Source: Nitrososphaerota archaeon
GTDB taxonomy: Archaea > Thermoproteota > Nitrososphaeria > Nitrososphaerales > Nitrosopumilaceae
Assembly (NCBI GenBank): GCA_028867785.1
Contig: JAGWFS010000005.1
Coordinates: forward strand, 1-64,000
Length of the DNA: 64,000 nucleotides
Reading direction: 5' to 3'
Of this stretch, positions 33,738-42,227 are shown one piece after another. Within the stretch, counting starts at the first letter, position 1; each line of letters opens with the position of its first letter. Both the position numbers and the translations under genes were made by a program. The notes below the pieces were generated by a model, which did not search any database, had not been told where the DNA came from, and was given only the letters and a program-made list of their open reading frames with translations.

Positions 33738-34292
33738 GTGAATGTGGCAAAACTTATCGTCTGCCTGACTGGCATGCCCGGGGCCGGAAAAACCACAATA
33801 GCTGAGGCTCTCAGATCCAAAGGATTTGACAAGATAACCATGGGAGATGCAGTAAGAGAAGAGGCCACACGAAGAAAGATCGAACCCACAGGTGCAAATC
33901 TCGGAAAGATAATGCTTGAACTTCGAGAAAAAAATGGGCCTGGAGCAGTGGCGGAACTAATCAAAGGTCACATACTAAATTCCAAGTCTGATGTCATACT
34001 TGTTGATGGCGTAAGATCACTTGCAGAAGTCAACGTACTAAAAACAATCGGCACGGTCAGGGTTCTCGCAATTCATGCGTCAGGAGACACCAGATTCAAA
34101 TTTCTGACAGGCCGTGGAAGATCTGACGCTCCATCCGACAGGGAGGATTTCTCAAAGAGAGACTCCAGAGAGATTGGAGTTGGAATGAGCGAATCAATTG
34201 CACTTGCAGACGAAACAATATCCAACAACAATCTGACAATAGAGCAGCTGGTAGATACGGCATACCATATCATCAGGGGCTGGATAAAGTGA
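33738..34292 (+). CDS. UPF0200-family P-loop nucleotide kinase
   Basis: A 184-residue P-loop protein related to dephospho-CoA and nucleoside monophosphate kinases. Walker A is LTGMPGAGKTT near the start, followed by TMGDAVREEATRR, VILVDGVRSLAEV and the lid arginines GRGRSDAPSDREDFSKRD. These features define the UPF0200 family, whose substrate is not known. Longer starts overlap thpR; the GGAGGGG at 33724-33730, 7 nt before the GTG at 33738, fixes the start. The GTG of the next gene overlaps this stop (GTGA), which makes the known UPF0200/UPF0201 pairing. Confidence 0.88.
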   Translation: MNVAKLIVCLTGMPGAGKTTIAEALRSKGFDKITMGDAVREEATRRKIEPTGANLGKIMLELREKNGPGAVAELIKGHILNSKSDVILVDGVRSLAEVNVLKTIGTVRVLAIHASGDTRFKFLTGRGRSDAPSDREDFSKRDSREIGVGMSESIALADETISNNNLTIEQLVDTAYHIIRGWIK

Positions 34293-34693
34293 ATATACCT
34301 AACATTGCATGTAAAATAGAAGCATACGCCTCGGTTAATCCGTCTGAAGACCAGGAAAAGATCAGGACTGCCGTATCCAACGTAATCTTGGATGCTAACT
34401 ATGAATACAAGGAAGGAAGCATAAAGGCAGTCTCCCGAGACCTGCGTTCTCTATCAAAGGTTCAGGAAGCCATACGAAAACGCAAAGTGAACAGGGTATA
34501 CAGGAGACAGATGAGGTATAACACGAATGGGGAGACCACCTGGTTTTATCTCAACAAGCAGGCAGCATATGTGGATGTCATTGCCATATGCGAAGAGGCA
34601 GAAGAATCTCCATTGGGACCAATCAAGGTAATTTTGCATTCAAAGAATCTGGAAAAAATAACTGACTGGCTTGCCCCCGAATTCATATACTGA
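34289..34693 (+). CDS. UPF0201-family RNA-binding-like protein
   Basis: A 134-residue archaeal protein of the COG1325/UPF0201 family. The opening ACKIEAYASVNPSEDQEKIR with a conserved N-P-S/T-E-D motif, and the middle RSLSKVQEAIRKRKVNRVYR are typical. The family is predicted to bind RNA, and in some euryarchaea it is fused to UPF0200. Translation is coupled to the upstream kinase through the GTGA overlap. The two products probably act together in RNA or coenzyme metabolism, but no reaction is established. Confidence 0.85.
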   Translation: MNIPNIACKIEAYASVNPSEDQEKIRTAVSNVILDANYEYKEGSIKAVSRDLRSLSKVQEAIRKRKVNRVYRRQMRYNTNGETTWFYLNKQAAYVDVIAICEEAEESPLGPIKVILHSKNLEKITDWLAPEFIY

Positions 34694-34754
34694 CCACAAA
34701 AATTGTATCTCAAGAGACGATCTGTACGGTAGAATGTTTTTGAAATTGTGTGAT

Positions 34755-34843
34755 GGCGTGGCCCTGTATAGGCAAAGAGCATTCTCCTGCCGCTTGCGCA
34801 CCTTTGTGCGCTCTACCATGTACTATTTTTCGCAGAGCCACGC
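34755..34843 (+). ncRNA. Structured intergenic element A (candidate RNA or palindromic mobile element)
   Basis: GCGTGGC (34756-34762) closes with GCCACGC (34837-34843), with CTG/CAG pairing next to it. Inside are two hairpins: GGCA-aa-GAG-CATT-CTC-c-TGCC (34771-34791) and GCGCAC-CTTT-GTGCGC (34796-34811). Element B at 43404-43487 on the other strand has the same ends and the same plan. The adjacent ACGCAAATTC (34840-34849) and GAATTTGCGT (34858-34867) form a further perfect 10-bp dyad. Strand is set only by analogy with element B; expression is unproven. The rest of the gap 34694-35012 is A/T-rich without a convincing gene. Confidence 0.5.
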
Positions 34844-34867
34844 AAATTCAGTCGTTAGAATTTGCGT
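34840..34867. repeat. Perfect 10-bp inverted repeat
   Basis: ACGCAAATTC and GAATTTGCGT flank an 8-nt spacer. The left arm overlaps the last stem of element A, so the two pairings compete. A TATA-like ACATATAATAAG on the minus strand lies about 20 nt away. Confidence 0.6.
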
Positions 34868-35012
34868 CTATTCTCATTACTTATTATATGTTTTCATAAT
34901 ATTTAACGATTATTCATAATTTTCATAATTAATTTCTTATTTTTCAATAATTCTTTATGCAAGAACGACAATTCAATGAAAACATCCCTCTGTCTTTTGA
35001 AAGATTTGTGAT

Positions 35013-35732
35013 TTACTTTTGAAATATGGAAAGAAGTTCAGGCAGGGCCTTTGCGGCAGAGGAACGAATTGAAATATCAGTATCTGCAGACATGGGAGTC
35101 TCCTCAGGGTTTATCTCTATTACGGCTGCCCCATTTTGTTTGGCGTAGACAGGCAATAGATTTGCAGGAGACACCGCAAGCGATGTACCAACCACCATCA
35201 TCACATCACAGGATCTTGCTTGACATATTGCAGAATTCCATACGCCCTGTGGCAGGGGTTCTCCAAACCATACCACGTCAGGCCTGAGCATATTCTTGCA
35301 TTTGCAAATTGGAGGAAGCTTGGGAAAACTGGACGTTATGGTATCTTTGAAATCACATACAGTACACCTGACTGTAATGATGCTTCCGTGAAGTTCATGG
35401 ACCTGGCTACTGCCAGCCCTCTGGTGCAGACCATCAATATTCTGTGTTAGTATGTGGACAGGCTTGAATTTTTCAAGTGCTGCTATTGCAAGATGACCCG
35501 CATTTGGTTCTGCTGCCAATATGTTGCTCCTTCTTTCCTCATACCACTCCCATACAAGTTTTGGATCTTCATAAAACGCATCGATTGTTGCAAGCTTCAT
35601 TGCATCATGCTTTCTCCACAAACCGTCTTTGCCTCGAAATGTAGGGATACCACTTTCCTGTGATATGCCTGCACCAGTTACAAAGACAATATTTTTTGCC
35701 TGACGCAACTTGTCAGCAATAGGCTCTAACAT
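35013..35732 (-). CDS. NAD-dependent protein deacylase, Sir2 family
   Basis: A 239-residue sirtuin that removes acyl groups from lysines using NAD. Motifs are VTGAGISQESGIPTFRG, TQNIDGLHQRAGS, the catalytic histidine in HELHGS, and a zinc module CTVC ... CKCK. The sequence WEWYEERRSN contains Y-x-x-R, the feature of class III enzymes (SIRT5/CobB-like) that remove succinyl or other acidic acyl groups. Substrates are not visible; archaeal Alba is one known example in other species. It lies one base past the rnz gene on the same strand, so it ends a run prs-trmG10-rnz-sir2. Confidence 0.93.
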   Translation of the reverse strand: MLEPIADKLRQAKNIVFVTGAGISQESGIPTFRGKDGLWRKHDAMKLATIDAFYEDPKLVWEWYEERRSNILAAEPNAGHLAIAALEKFKPVHILTQNIDGLHQRAGSSQVHELHGSIITVRCTVCDFKDTITSSFPKLPPICKCKNMLRPDVVWFGEPLPQGVWNSAICQARSCDVMMVVGTSLAVSPANLLPVYAKQNGAAVIEINPEETPMSADTDISIRSSAAKALPELLSIFQK

Positions 35733-35733
35733 G

Positions 35734-36633
35734 TCACTTGATATCTATCTCTAGCAGATCCCTTGCAGCAATTACTGAACCGTGTATTGTTTTTGCCTCT
35801 GTAACAAGCCCGTCTGTATCTTCATATCGAGCAGAAAAATGTGTCAAAATGAGGTTTGATACATGCGCTTTTCTGGCAAGATCTGCGGCCTCTTTTGCAG
35901 TGGAATGATAGTTTTCTACGGCCTTGTCACGCAACTCGTCAGAATACGTTGAATCAAACGTGATGTAATCGCAATCCTGAAAAAATTTCTCAAGCTTTTC
36001 TGTGGGTCTTGTATCGCCTGAAATCCCAATCTTTCTTCCCGACCTCTTTCCTCCCATGACATCAGATGGTCTCACGGCCTTGTCTCCGACTCTAACTTCA
36101 TTCCCGTTCTGCAGTTCCCTCCAGAGTTTGCCCTCCGGTATTCCAAGCTCCTTTGCTTTCTCCGGATAAAACTTGCCAGGCCTGTCCTTTTCAGAAAAGC
36201 GGTATGAATATGCGGGAATAGAGTGCTCTGCTTCGCAGACATGAACCGTATAATGCGGATCATCGAAGACCAGGCCCTCCCTTATTCTCATAATCCTTAC
36301 AGGAAATGCAAGTCCAAAATTTAGTATCCTCAGGTTGCTTGCAAGAAATTCTTCAATCCCTGTAGGACCGAATATGTCTACTGGTTCCGTCCTGTTCTGA
36401 AGTGACATTGTCTGCAGCAAGCCAAGTATACCAACACAGTGATCACCGTGCAAATGGGTGACAAAGATCTTCATTTTTTTGTTCCATCCAAGCCTTGCCT
36501 TTTGGAACGCCACCTGCGCACCCTCACCTGCATCAAACATCAGTATCTCCTTGTCCAATACTAGACAGATGCATGTCATTCCGCGGTCTGCTGTTGGCTG
36601 GGCGGCAGATGTTCCCAAAAATACCAATTTCAT
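35734..36633 (-). CDS. rnz: Ribonuclease Z (tRNA 3' endonuclease)
   Basis: A 299-residue short-form RNase Z that cuts the 3' trailer from pre-tRNA. The metallo-beta-lactamase metal motif is [15 protein letters not shown] (H-x-H-x-D-H), other ligands are in SGDTRPT and LTHFSARY, and the N-terminus [18 protein letters not shown] is typical. The exosite region lies at residues about 150-190. The gene overlaps the TrmG10-type methyltransferase by four bases (ATGA-type), so it belongs to a tRNA maturation operon. Confidence 0.95.
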   Translation of the reverse strand: MKLVFLGTSAAQPTADRGMTCICLVLDKEILMFDAGEGAQVAFQKARLGWNKKMKIFVTHLHGDHCVGILGLLQTMSLQNRTEPVDIFGPTGIEEFLASNLRILNFGLAFPVRIMRIREGLVFDDPHYTVHVCEAEHSIPAYSYRFSEKDRPGKFYPEKAKELGIPEGKLWRELQNGNEVRVGDKAVRPSDVMGGKRSGRKIGISGDTRPTEKLEKFFQDCDYITFDSTYSDELRDKAVENYHSTAKEAADLARKAHVSNLILTHFSARYEDTDGLVTEAKTIHGSVIAARDLLEIDIK

Positions 36634-37556
36634 CTTACTGCAATCACTCTGGTGAGGCTCTTATGTCTGTAGATCTCGTATTTTTTTGCTTTGGCAAGCC
36701 CGTCAACATCCATTCCCTTCTTGTATACTAGAACCAATTTCATCTTTTTTGGCACCACTGAGACAAAATCCCGGATCATCTTTTTTGGTGGCATGGACGA
36801 CCTTGAGGCAGTACCATATGGAACATCGGTAACTATGGCATCAATCTCGCCCTTGATTTTTGATATGTGGTTGTATGTTGAGTTGATGACCCCTGACTTG
36901 TACCCGTTTGCCGCCAGGTTTTTCTTTGCAATGTCACACATCTTGGAATCAAAATCAATGCCAATGCACCGTATTCCCATCGACTCGGCCTCAAGCAGTA
37001 TGGTGCCTGTTCCACAGAACGGGTCACATAGTGTATTGCCTTCTTTTAGGCGTGACAAGTTTACCATGCACCTGCCAAGCTTCCAGTCAAGCTCGGTTGG
37101 ATACTTGATCTTCTTCGTGGGTTTTTTGTATTCCAGCACATCTGCATAGCCGACATATCTGTTGTTATCTGTTACAACGAGGTAAATGGTAAGCGCCGGA
37201 TCTAAAAGGGACACTCTATAGCCCAGTTTTTTCTTCAGAACCGCTCCCATCTCTTTTTCTATAGTCCGAGTATTGATCTTCTTAGATGATAAGTTGACTG
37301 CCCTGCACGCAAACGTATCAGATTCTGGGAATTCTATCTCTGAGATATCATTAAAAGTCCCGGCAAGATTTCCTGCAGCTCTGACAAACGTGGCACGCCT
37401 GGCAATTTTTTGCCATGATGCATGAGATGATATAATCACAAGCCCCGAGTCTGCTACATGTTGTGCCTTGATATCATAGCTTTTTGATATTGCTGCTATC
37501 TCATCTTTTGCAAGATCCTGATGCTCTCCGGATAATATGAAAAAACTTTGCGGCAT
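36630..37556 (-). CDS. tRNA (guanine-10-N2) methyltransferase, Trm11/TrmG10-like
   Basis: A 308-residue two-domain enzyme. The N-terminal half is a THUMP-type RNA-binding module (around residues 60-140), the C-terminal half a Rossmann methyltransferase with [18 protein letters not shown] as SAM site, [15 protein letters not shown], and the catalytic TDVPYGTAS (the D-P-P-Y type motif with V in place of the first P). This matches archaeal enzymes that methylate G10 of tRNA. Its ATG immediately follows the TGA of prs and its end overlaps rnz, so all three are co-transcribed. Confidence 0.9.
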   Translation of the reverse strand: MPQSFFILSGEHQDLAKDEIAAISKSYDIKAQHVADSGLVIISSHASWQKIARRATFVRAAGNLAGTFNDISEIEFPESDTFACRAVNLSSKKINTRTIEKEMGAVLKKKLGYRVSLLDPALTIYLVVTDNNRYVGYADVLEYKKPTKKIKYPTELDWKLGRCMVNLSRLKEGNTLCDPFCGTGTILLEAESMGIRCIGIDFDSKMCDIAKKNLAANGYKSGVINSTYNHISKIKGEIDAIVTDVPYGTASRSSMPPKKMIRDFVSVVPKKMKLVLVYKKGMDVDGLAKAKKYEIYRHKSLTRVIAVR

Positions 37557-38441
37557 TCAGCTGATTGCCCTTGCTATTACGGGGGAGACGTCTACGACAC
37601 CTGTCTTTCCCGGTATGGTGTTTGTACTGATTATTCTTGTAACTCCCGCCCTTCTGATCCGCTTCTCTGCATCGCCAATCAAAAGTGCGTGGATACAGCA
37701 GGCGAATACCCTCCCGCATTTCTGCCTTTTCAGATGTTCTGTGGCTTTTACTATGCTGCCTCCAGTGCTAATCATGTCATCTACCAAGATGAGATCCCTG
37801 TTTCTCACCTCTTGGTTGTCGCTTGAGCTTATTACAACCTCGCCGGTCTTTCTATCTCTGTGTTTTTCCAGCGCAATATAGCCTGTCCCCATTAAATTTG
37901 CAAAACTTTTTGCCCTCTCAATTCCCCCCATGTCGGGAGATACCACCAGAGGGTCTTTGAGATGCAATTTCCTAAAATATTTTACAAGCTCGCCTATTGC
38001 AGTGGCATTTTTTGCAGGTATGCAGAAATGCCTTAGGGCCATCATGCTGTGAATATCCACCACAATAATTCTTGTTGCGCCTGCAGCCTTGAACATCTTT
38101 GCAACAAGAGACATGGTAACAACTTCTCTTGGAAGGAATTCCCTGTCTTGCCTTGCATAGCCCATGTATGGAATGACTGCGTAAACTTGGGAGGAATACT
38201 TTCTTGCCTGTGAAACCAATGCCAGCACCTGAACAAGATTAGAGTCAACAGGGGGATAGATAGAATGCACCACGATTATTTTTCCTGTCGGTTTTGCCTT
38301 GAGGGTGATCTTGCCCTCGCCATCCGGAAAAATCCTGAGCTCATAGCCTACATACCTTGCTTTCAATCTTGACGCTATCTTTCTTGCCAGTTGCTCAGAT
38401 GACAATCCTCCAATGACTGTAAATCTAGCCAACAGACTCAT
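37557..38441 (-). CDS. prs: Ribose-phosphate pyrophosphokinase
   Basis: The enzyme makes PRPP from ribose-5-phosphate and ATP. Characteristic parts are YELRIFPDGEGKI, AVIPYMGYARQDREF, VVDIHSM, and the PRPP loop ILVDDMISTGGSI. The size (294 residues from 38441) fits the shorter archaeal form. An ATG at 38456 is also possible. A longer open frame upstream overlaps the divergent gene and looks non-coding. It is first in the prs-trmG10-rnz-sir2 run; PRPP supplies nucleotide and histidine biosynthesis. Confidence 0.93.
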   Translation of the reverse strand: MSLLARFTVIGGLSSEQLARKIASRLKARYVGYELRIFPDGEGKITLKAKPTGKIIVVHSIYPPVDSNLVQVLALVSQARKYSSQVYAVIPYMGYARQDREFLPREVVTMSLVAKMFKAAGATRIIVVDIHSMMALRHFCIPAKNATAIGELVKYFRKLHLKDPLVVSPDMGGIERAKSFANLMGTGYIALEKHRDRKTGEVVISSSDNQEVRNRDLILVDDMISTGGSIVKATEHLKRQKCGRVFACCIHALLIGDAEKRIRRAGVTRIISTNTIPGKTGVVDVSPVIARAIS

Positions 38442-38480
38442 CGAGCCGTGGGCCATTCTTAAGTTTTGAGGAATTCTGAC

Positions 38481-39452
38481 ATGCCGATCAAGACGTTTAA
38501 AGAAGACATTTGCAAAATAAGTAGGATGGAAAACCGCATAGTCTCTTTTCTCCCAAGCGCAACCGAGATACTGTATGAGCTTGGCGCGGGAGACAATGTA
38601 CTTGCAGTTACACACGAATGTAATTATCCTTCAGAGGCAAAAAGCAAACCAAGAGTGATTCATTCCGTATTTGATCCTCAAAGAATGACAAGCCAGGAAA
38701 TTGACAGAAAAGTGGTAGATCTTATGAAGTCAGGCAAGGACATTTACACACTGGACGAACAGGTGCTAAAAGACGCAAATCCAAATCTGATAGTGGCTCA
38801 GGGCATCTGCGAGGTCTGCTCGCCTTTTACCAAAGAGATCAACCGAGCAGTTGCAATACTTGGGGGAAAACCCGAAGTTCTTGTTCTAGACCCAAGGAAC
38901 CTTGATGGCATACTTGACAACATAGCTGAGATTGGAAAAAAGATCGGAAGGATACGAGAGGCAAATGACTTTGTTTCCAAACTAAGGAATAAAATCAAGG
39001 CCGTTCAGCACATTCCAAAGGGTGCACGACCAAAAGTTCTCTGTATAGAGTGGCTTGATCCGCTGTTTACTGCAGGCCACTGGGTTCCACAAATGGTAGA
39101 GATTGCGGGAGGAATCAACGGAATCAGTACAACAGGTGACCAATCAAGAAGAATGGAACTTGATGAGGCAGTAAAACTTGATCCTGATATAATAATACTC
39201 ATGCCATGCGGTTTTGACGTGAAACGAACTCTTCAGGAATATGAGAGGATTGCAGACAGGCCAAAATGGAAATCCATGCGGGCAGTCAAGCAGGGCCAGG
39301 TTTACGCAGTAAATGCAAACGAATACTTTAGCAAGCCAGGACCGAGGACCGTAGTGGGACTTGAGATCCTGGCAAAGATAATCAATCCTGACACGTTTCG
39401 GGATTTACAGATTCCAAAAAACTCTGTCCAGAAAGTAGAATCTGAGTTGTAA
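38481..39452 (+). CDS. Cobalamin-binding (BtuF-like) protein without signal peptide
   Basis: A protein of about 310-323 residues of the COG0614 substrate-binding fold. From residue 16 it reads NRIVSFLPSATEILYELGAG, the usual mature start, with AVTHECNYP, LIVAQGICEVCSPF and EWLDPLFTAGHWVPQMVEIA following, a set typical of cobalamin-binding relatives. Bacterial BtuF carries a signal peptide; here neither this ATG (38481) nor the later ATG at 38526 provides one, so the protein is probably cytosolic. No permease or ATPase gene is adjacent. A TTG at 38466 is also in frame. It is divergent from prs. Confidence 0.82.
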   Translation: MPIKTFKEDICKISRMENRIVSFLPSATEILYELGAGDNVLAVTHECNYPSEAKSKPRVIHSVFDPQRMTSQEIDRKVVDLMKSGKDIYTLDEQVLKDANPNLIVAQGICEVCSPFTKEINRAVAILGGKPEVLVLDPRNLDGILDNIAEIGKKIGRIREANDFVSKLRNKIKAVQHIPKGARPKVLCIEWLDPLFTAGHWVPQMVEIAGGINGISTTGDQSRRMELDEAVKLDPDIIILMPCGFDVKRTLQEYERIADRPKWKSMRAVKQGQVYAVNANEYFSKPGPRTVVGLEILAKIINPDTFRDLQIPKNSVQKVESEL

Positions 39453-39462
39453 AAATGTCCTG

Positions 39463-39492
39463 ACATCCTCATTTGGGTAGGTATGAGGATGT
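39463..39492 (+). terminator. 10-bp hairpin after the BtuF-like gene
   Basis: ACATCCTCAT (39463-39472) and ATGAGGATGT (39483-39492) form a perfect stem with a 10-nt loop, 11 nt past the stop codon. A T-rich stretch (TTGTTTTGTCTTTTATTTATC) follows about 30 nt later. It could be a terminator or mRNA 3' protection element. The rest of the gap to 39680 holds only promoter-like DNA. Confidence 0.5.
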
Positions 39493-39680
39493 GAGCGACT
39501 CCAAATGATTGGTAGTGTGATTTGTTTTGTCTTTTATTTATCTTGACTCTGTCTTTTACCATCTTATTCTAAGATTTGAGAATATCCAAATTCTGCCTGT
39601 TGAAGAAACCAGATATAATGGCAAGCTTTGCATTCAACCGTGCACGAAAAGTTACAAATTAGGTTGATAATCCCTTGTAA

Positions 39681-40529
39681 TTGTTGGATCTGGTATTTTC
39701 TGACATTCATGCAGACATTAATGCACTTGAAACCATACTTGGCGTGGCGTCAAGCAGCGAGTTTACAAAAAAATATGGCGCCTTTTCCAGAATCATAAAC
39801 TTGGGAGATGTGCTGGAACGAGGGACCCGCCCAAAGGAGGTTCTCTCAAGATTAAAATCACTTGAAAAGAATTATCCGTTTTTTTCTGTTATGGGAAACC
39901 ACGACGAGGGATTTTTGTACAACAGGCTTGTCAGCGAAAGTTCAATTGAAAGCATGGACGCCCATGCAAAGCTAAACTCAGAAGACATCTCGTTTTTTAA
40001 AGAAAACAATGATGGAACCTTTGGCAATCAGGAATTCATTGATAGAAAATATGGCCTTTTCTGCGTACATGGAGGCCCGCTTGACCCCAAAAACATAACC
40101 CCAAAAAATGCACAAGACGAGTCTTGGCTATATCAAAGGTCATGGCAGAGATTGACAGATGAAAACTTTGAGTTCTTCACATATGCTGGATATCACTACA
40201 AGGCGTCTTCTGCTTTTGAGGAGGCTAAAAGGCACGTGAGAAACCACATAATTTTATGTGGCCATCAACACCAGGAGGAAGTCATAATGCAAGACGGCAA
40301 CATTCAACGTCTCTATCCTGCACTCAAACCCATAAAGGAGAAAATCCCAGGTCACATCCTTGAAAGAAAAGAGATTGAAATCAATCCAGATGGCAACTAT
40401 CTTATCAGACTGGGTATTGGCGGACCGCAAGGCCATTATGTAAAAGATTCCGAAGTTCCACACTTTGCCGTAATTCAACACGATCCAAGAAAGGTAATAT
40501 TGTTCACAATATTGCCTGGCATGAGCTGA
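39681..40529 (+). CDS. Calcineurin-like metallophosphoesterase
   Basis: A 282-residue phosphoesterase with the family motifs in order: FSDIHADINAL (D-x-H), INLGDVLERG (G-D), VMGNHDEGF (G-N-H-D), CVHGGPLDP and LCGHQHQEEVI (G-H-x-H). The layout resembles protein or bis(5'-nucleosyl) phosphatases; the substrate is not determined. The start appears to be one of two consecutive TTG codons at 39681 and 39684. The next gene, hemerythrin-like, begins 8 nt after the stop codon, so they likely form an operon. Confidence 0.85.
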   Translation: MLDLVFSDIHADINALETILGVASSSEFTKKYGAFSRIINLGDVLERGTRPKEVLSRLKSLEKNYPFFSVMGNHDEGFLYNRLVSESSIESMDAHAKLNSEDISFFKENNDGTFGNQEFIDRKYGLFCVHGGPLDPKNITPKNAQDESWLYQRSWQRLTDENFEFFTYAGYHYKASSAFEEAKRHVRNHIILCGHQHQEEVIMQDGNIQRLYPALKPIKEKIPGHILERKEIEINPDGNYLIRLGIGGPQGHYVKDSEVPHFAVIQHDPRKVILFTILPGMS

Positions 40530-40537
40530 ACCTGACC

Positions 40538-41080
40538 ATGAGTGCGACTGAGACACTGCGCAATGACCACAAACAGATGCGTCGTCTTGAAAAAATAGTT
40601 ATTCAGTGCTATACCAAACTTTATGCCGGTGAAGACATTCCGTTTTCAGATCTGGAAACGATGGTTGCAATAATGTCTGAATTCCTTGATGCCATTCATT
40701 ATTCAAGGGAAGAAGATGCATACTTTGCCTGTGTAGGAAGTTATGGCTCTCTAAAAGACGAGATACGGGCATTTATGATAGAGCATGAGTTTAGCCGCCG
40801 TATTGCAGGTAAAATCTCAAAACATCTGCAGAGATGGAAGGGCGGAGAAGATGAGAGAGAACCGGTTGCGAGGTTTCTCAAAGCCTATGCCGTATATCTA
40901 AATGACCACATGACAAAGGAAGATAAATTCTTTGACATTGCAGAAAAACAGGTGCTGTCTCCTGAGGAAGAAAAAATGATGTATGAAGAATTTCGTGCAG
41001 TCAATGCAATTGTAACAAAGATTGACGAAATGATAAAATCAATAGATCATTTGGAGCAGACTGCTTGGATGCAAAATTAG
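40538..41080 (+). CDS. Hemerythrin HHE-domain protein
   Basis: A 180-residue four-helix bundle protein. The diiron-binding pattern is seen as LRNDHKQMRRLE, HYSREEDAYF, MIEHEFSRRI and NDHMTKEDKFF (H...H-x3-E...H...H-x4-E/D). Proteins of this kind bind oxygen, sense redox state or store iron. No other domain is fused. Co-transcription with the phosphoesterase upstream is likely because only 8 nt separate them. Confidence 0.88.
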   Translation: MSATETLRNDHKQMRRLEKIVIQCYTKLYAGEDIPFSDLETMVAIMSEFLDAIHYSREEDAYFACVGSYGSLKDEIRAFMIEHEFSRRIAGKISKHLQRWKGGEDEREPVARFLKAYAVYLNDHMTKEDKFFDIAEKQVLSPEEEKMMYEEFRAVNAIVTKIDEMIKSIDHLEQTAWMQN

Positions 41081-41176
41081 TTGTCTTCAAAGACTGACTT
41101 TACTTTGGGATAAAATGAAACTTCATTCTGTTCTGGTTTGTATTTTTGTTGCATGATCTGGGTACGGCATCACAAT

Positions 41177-41217
41177 TATTATATATCATCACTTTAGTAT
41201 GCAAACTATACATACTA
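41177..41217 (+). promoter_or_regulatory. Promoter and dyad of the CARF-wHTH gene
   Basis: A TATA-like ATTATATATC lies at about 41178-41187. About 25 nt later, covering the expected transcript start, is the inverted repeat TAGTATG (41195-41201) / CATACTA (41211-41217) with a 9-nt spacer. The ATG at 41220 follows directly. The dyad fits an autoregulatory operator. Confidence 0.55.
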
Positions 41218-41219
41218 TT

Positions 41220-41963
41220 ATGAGTACCATTGTGAATCTTCGAGTGCATATTGCCCCTGTAGGCTTTGAGATTGACAGAATAGCCATACCTGCAAAGCAG
41301 ATGAAAGCAGACCGAGTCTGGCTTTTGATGCATGGTGAGCCTGCAAAGGATAGGGCGCAAGGATATATGGAAAAGATAAAGGCGCAGTTGAAAAAGGAAA
41401 AGATCGAGGTTCATACTGAATACTCTGACAGATTTGATCTCTTCAAGATACTAAAATCGGTTAGAGAAATTGTAGAAAAAGAGAGAAACAATGACATCTT
41501 CATAAACTGTTCCTCGGGCTCGAAAATTCAGGCAATTGCATGCATGATGGCCTGCATGATGTTCCAGGGAAAGGCAAAGCTTACACCGTACTATGCCGAG
41601 CCGGAAAATTACTCCAGTGTAAAGGGGGAACAGCTCTCCTCAGGACTGAGGGCGGTGGTAAAACTTCCTGCATATGAAATTCATACACCAAAACCTGCCT
41701 TGGTTCAAGCATTGAAAATAATAAGACAACACGGTGGCAAAATAACAAAAAAAGAGATGGCACGACTTGCAGAAGAAAAAAAACTAATCGTGATCAATGC
41801 AAAGGAGGAGAATTTTCAGCAAGCACGATTTGCAAGCCTTGACAAAAACATAATTCAGCCGCTCTTAAACGAGTGGAAATTCATCGAGGTTGAAAGAATA
41901 GGCAGGACGCGCTGGATAAGAATCACATCTGAGGGCAACGGGGCGGTTGAATTTCTTAACTAG
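41220..41963 (+). CDS. CARF-like domain plus winged-helix regulator (HFX_2341/DUF6293 type)
   Basis: A protein of 247 residues. The N-terminal Rossmann-like domain begins RVHIAPVGFEIDRIAIPA and contains INCSSGSKIQAIACMMAC, the nucleotide-facing loop typical of CARF/DUF6293 proteins. The C-terminal part (about 165-245) is a winged helix: LVQALKIIRQHGGKITKKEM then SLDKNIIQPLLNEW and RTRWIRITSEG. CARF domains bind (oligo)nucleotide second messengers, in CRISPR systems cyclic oligoadenylate; no cas gene is present here. The ATG at 41220 is chosen over an in-frame ATG at 41199 because the latter lies upstream of the expected transcript start. Confidence 0.78.
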   Translation: MSTIVNLRVHIAPVGFEIDRIAIPAKQMKADRVWLLMHGEPAKDRAQGYMEKIKAQLKKEKIEVHTEYSDRFDLFKILKSVREIVEKERNNDIFINCSSGSKIQAIACMMACMMFQGKAKLTPYYAEPENYSSVKGEQLSSGLRAVVKLPAYEIHTPKPALVQALKIIRQHGGKITKKEMARLAEEKKLIVINAKEENFQQARFASLDKNIIQPLLNEWKFIEVERIGRTRWIRITSEGNGAVEFLN

Positions 41964-42183
41964 GGGAGCCTCTAGTTGCAAGCTCGGGTTTTAATGTCCA
42001 GACCACTCCCATGGCAATGAAGGGTATGGAAACTATTCCTGCAATCTCTAGGTATACCCTGTATTGTTCCGGATGCTGAGGATCGGGATTTGCCCATAAA
42101 AACGGCACTGGTAGGGCCGCAGCAAACCAAACTATGGATAACAGGATGATTATCTTAAGCGATCGCTTTCTTTTAGGATCCAC
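41956..42183 (-). CDS. Small membrane protein, two helices
   Basis: A 75-residue protein with a basic start (MDPKRKRSLK), a helix at residues 11-31 (IIILLSIVWFAAALPVPFLW), a short external loop rich in P and Q, and a second helix at 46-63. The function is unknown. The start is a GTG at 42183. It overlaps the CARF-wHTH gene tail to tail by eight bases. Confidence 0.6.
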   Translation of the reverse strand: MDPKRKRSLKIIILLSIVWFAAALPVPFLWANPDPQHPEQYRVYLEIAGIVSIPFIAMGVVWTLKPELATRGSPS

Positions 42184-42227
42184 GTCATGAATAAAATGGT
42201 AGTTCTATTAATTTTGTATGGATGGTT

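Noticed and set aside
33671-33964. N-terminal extension of thpR by 98 codons.
   Set aside because: It is antisense to the UPF0200 gene and the conserved start MRTFVAVEV lies at 33670.
38442-38615. N-terminal extension of prs by 58 codons.
   Set aside because: It overlaps the divergent BtuF-like gene and lacks similarity to PRPP synthetases.
39463-39492. Hairpin as IS200/IS605 transposon end.
   Set aside because: No transposase, no second end and no target sequence is seen; a gene-end hairpin is simpler.
41220-41963. CRISPR-Cas system suggested by a CARF-like protein.
   Set aside because: No cas gene, repeat array or leader was found in the whole window; CARF-wHTH proteins exist outside CRISPR.
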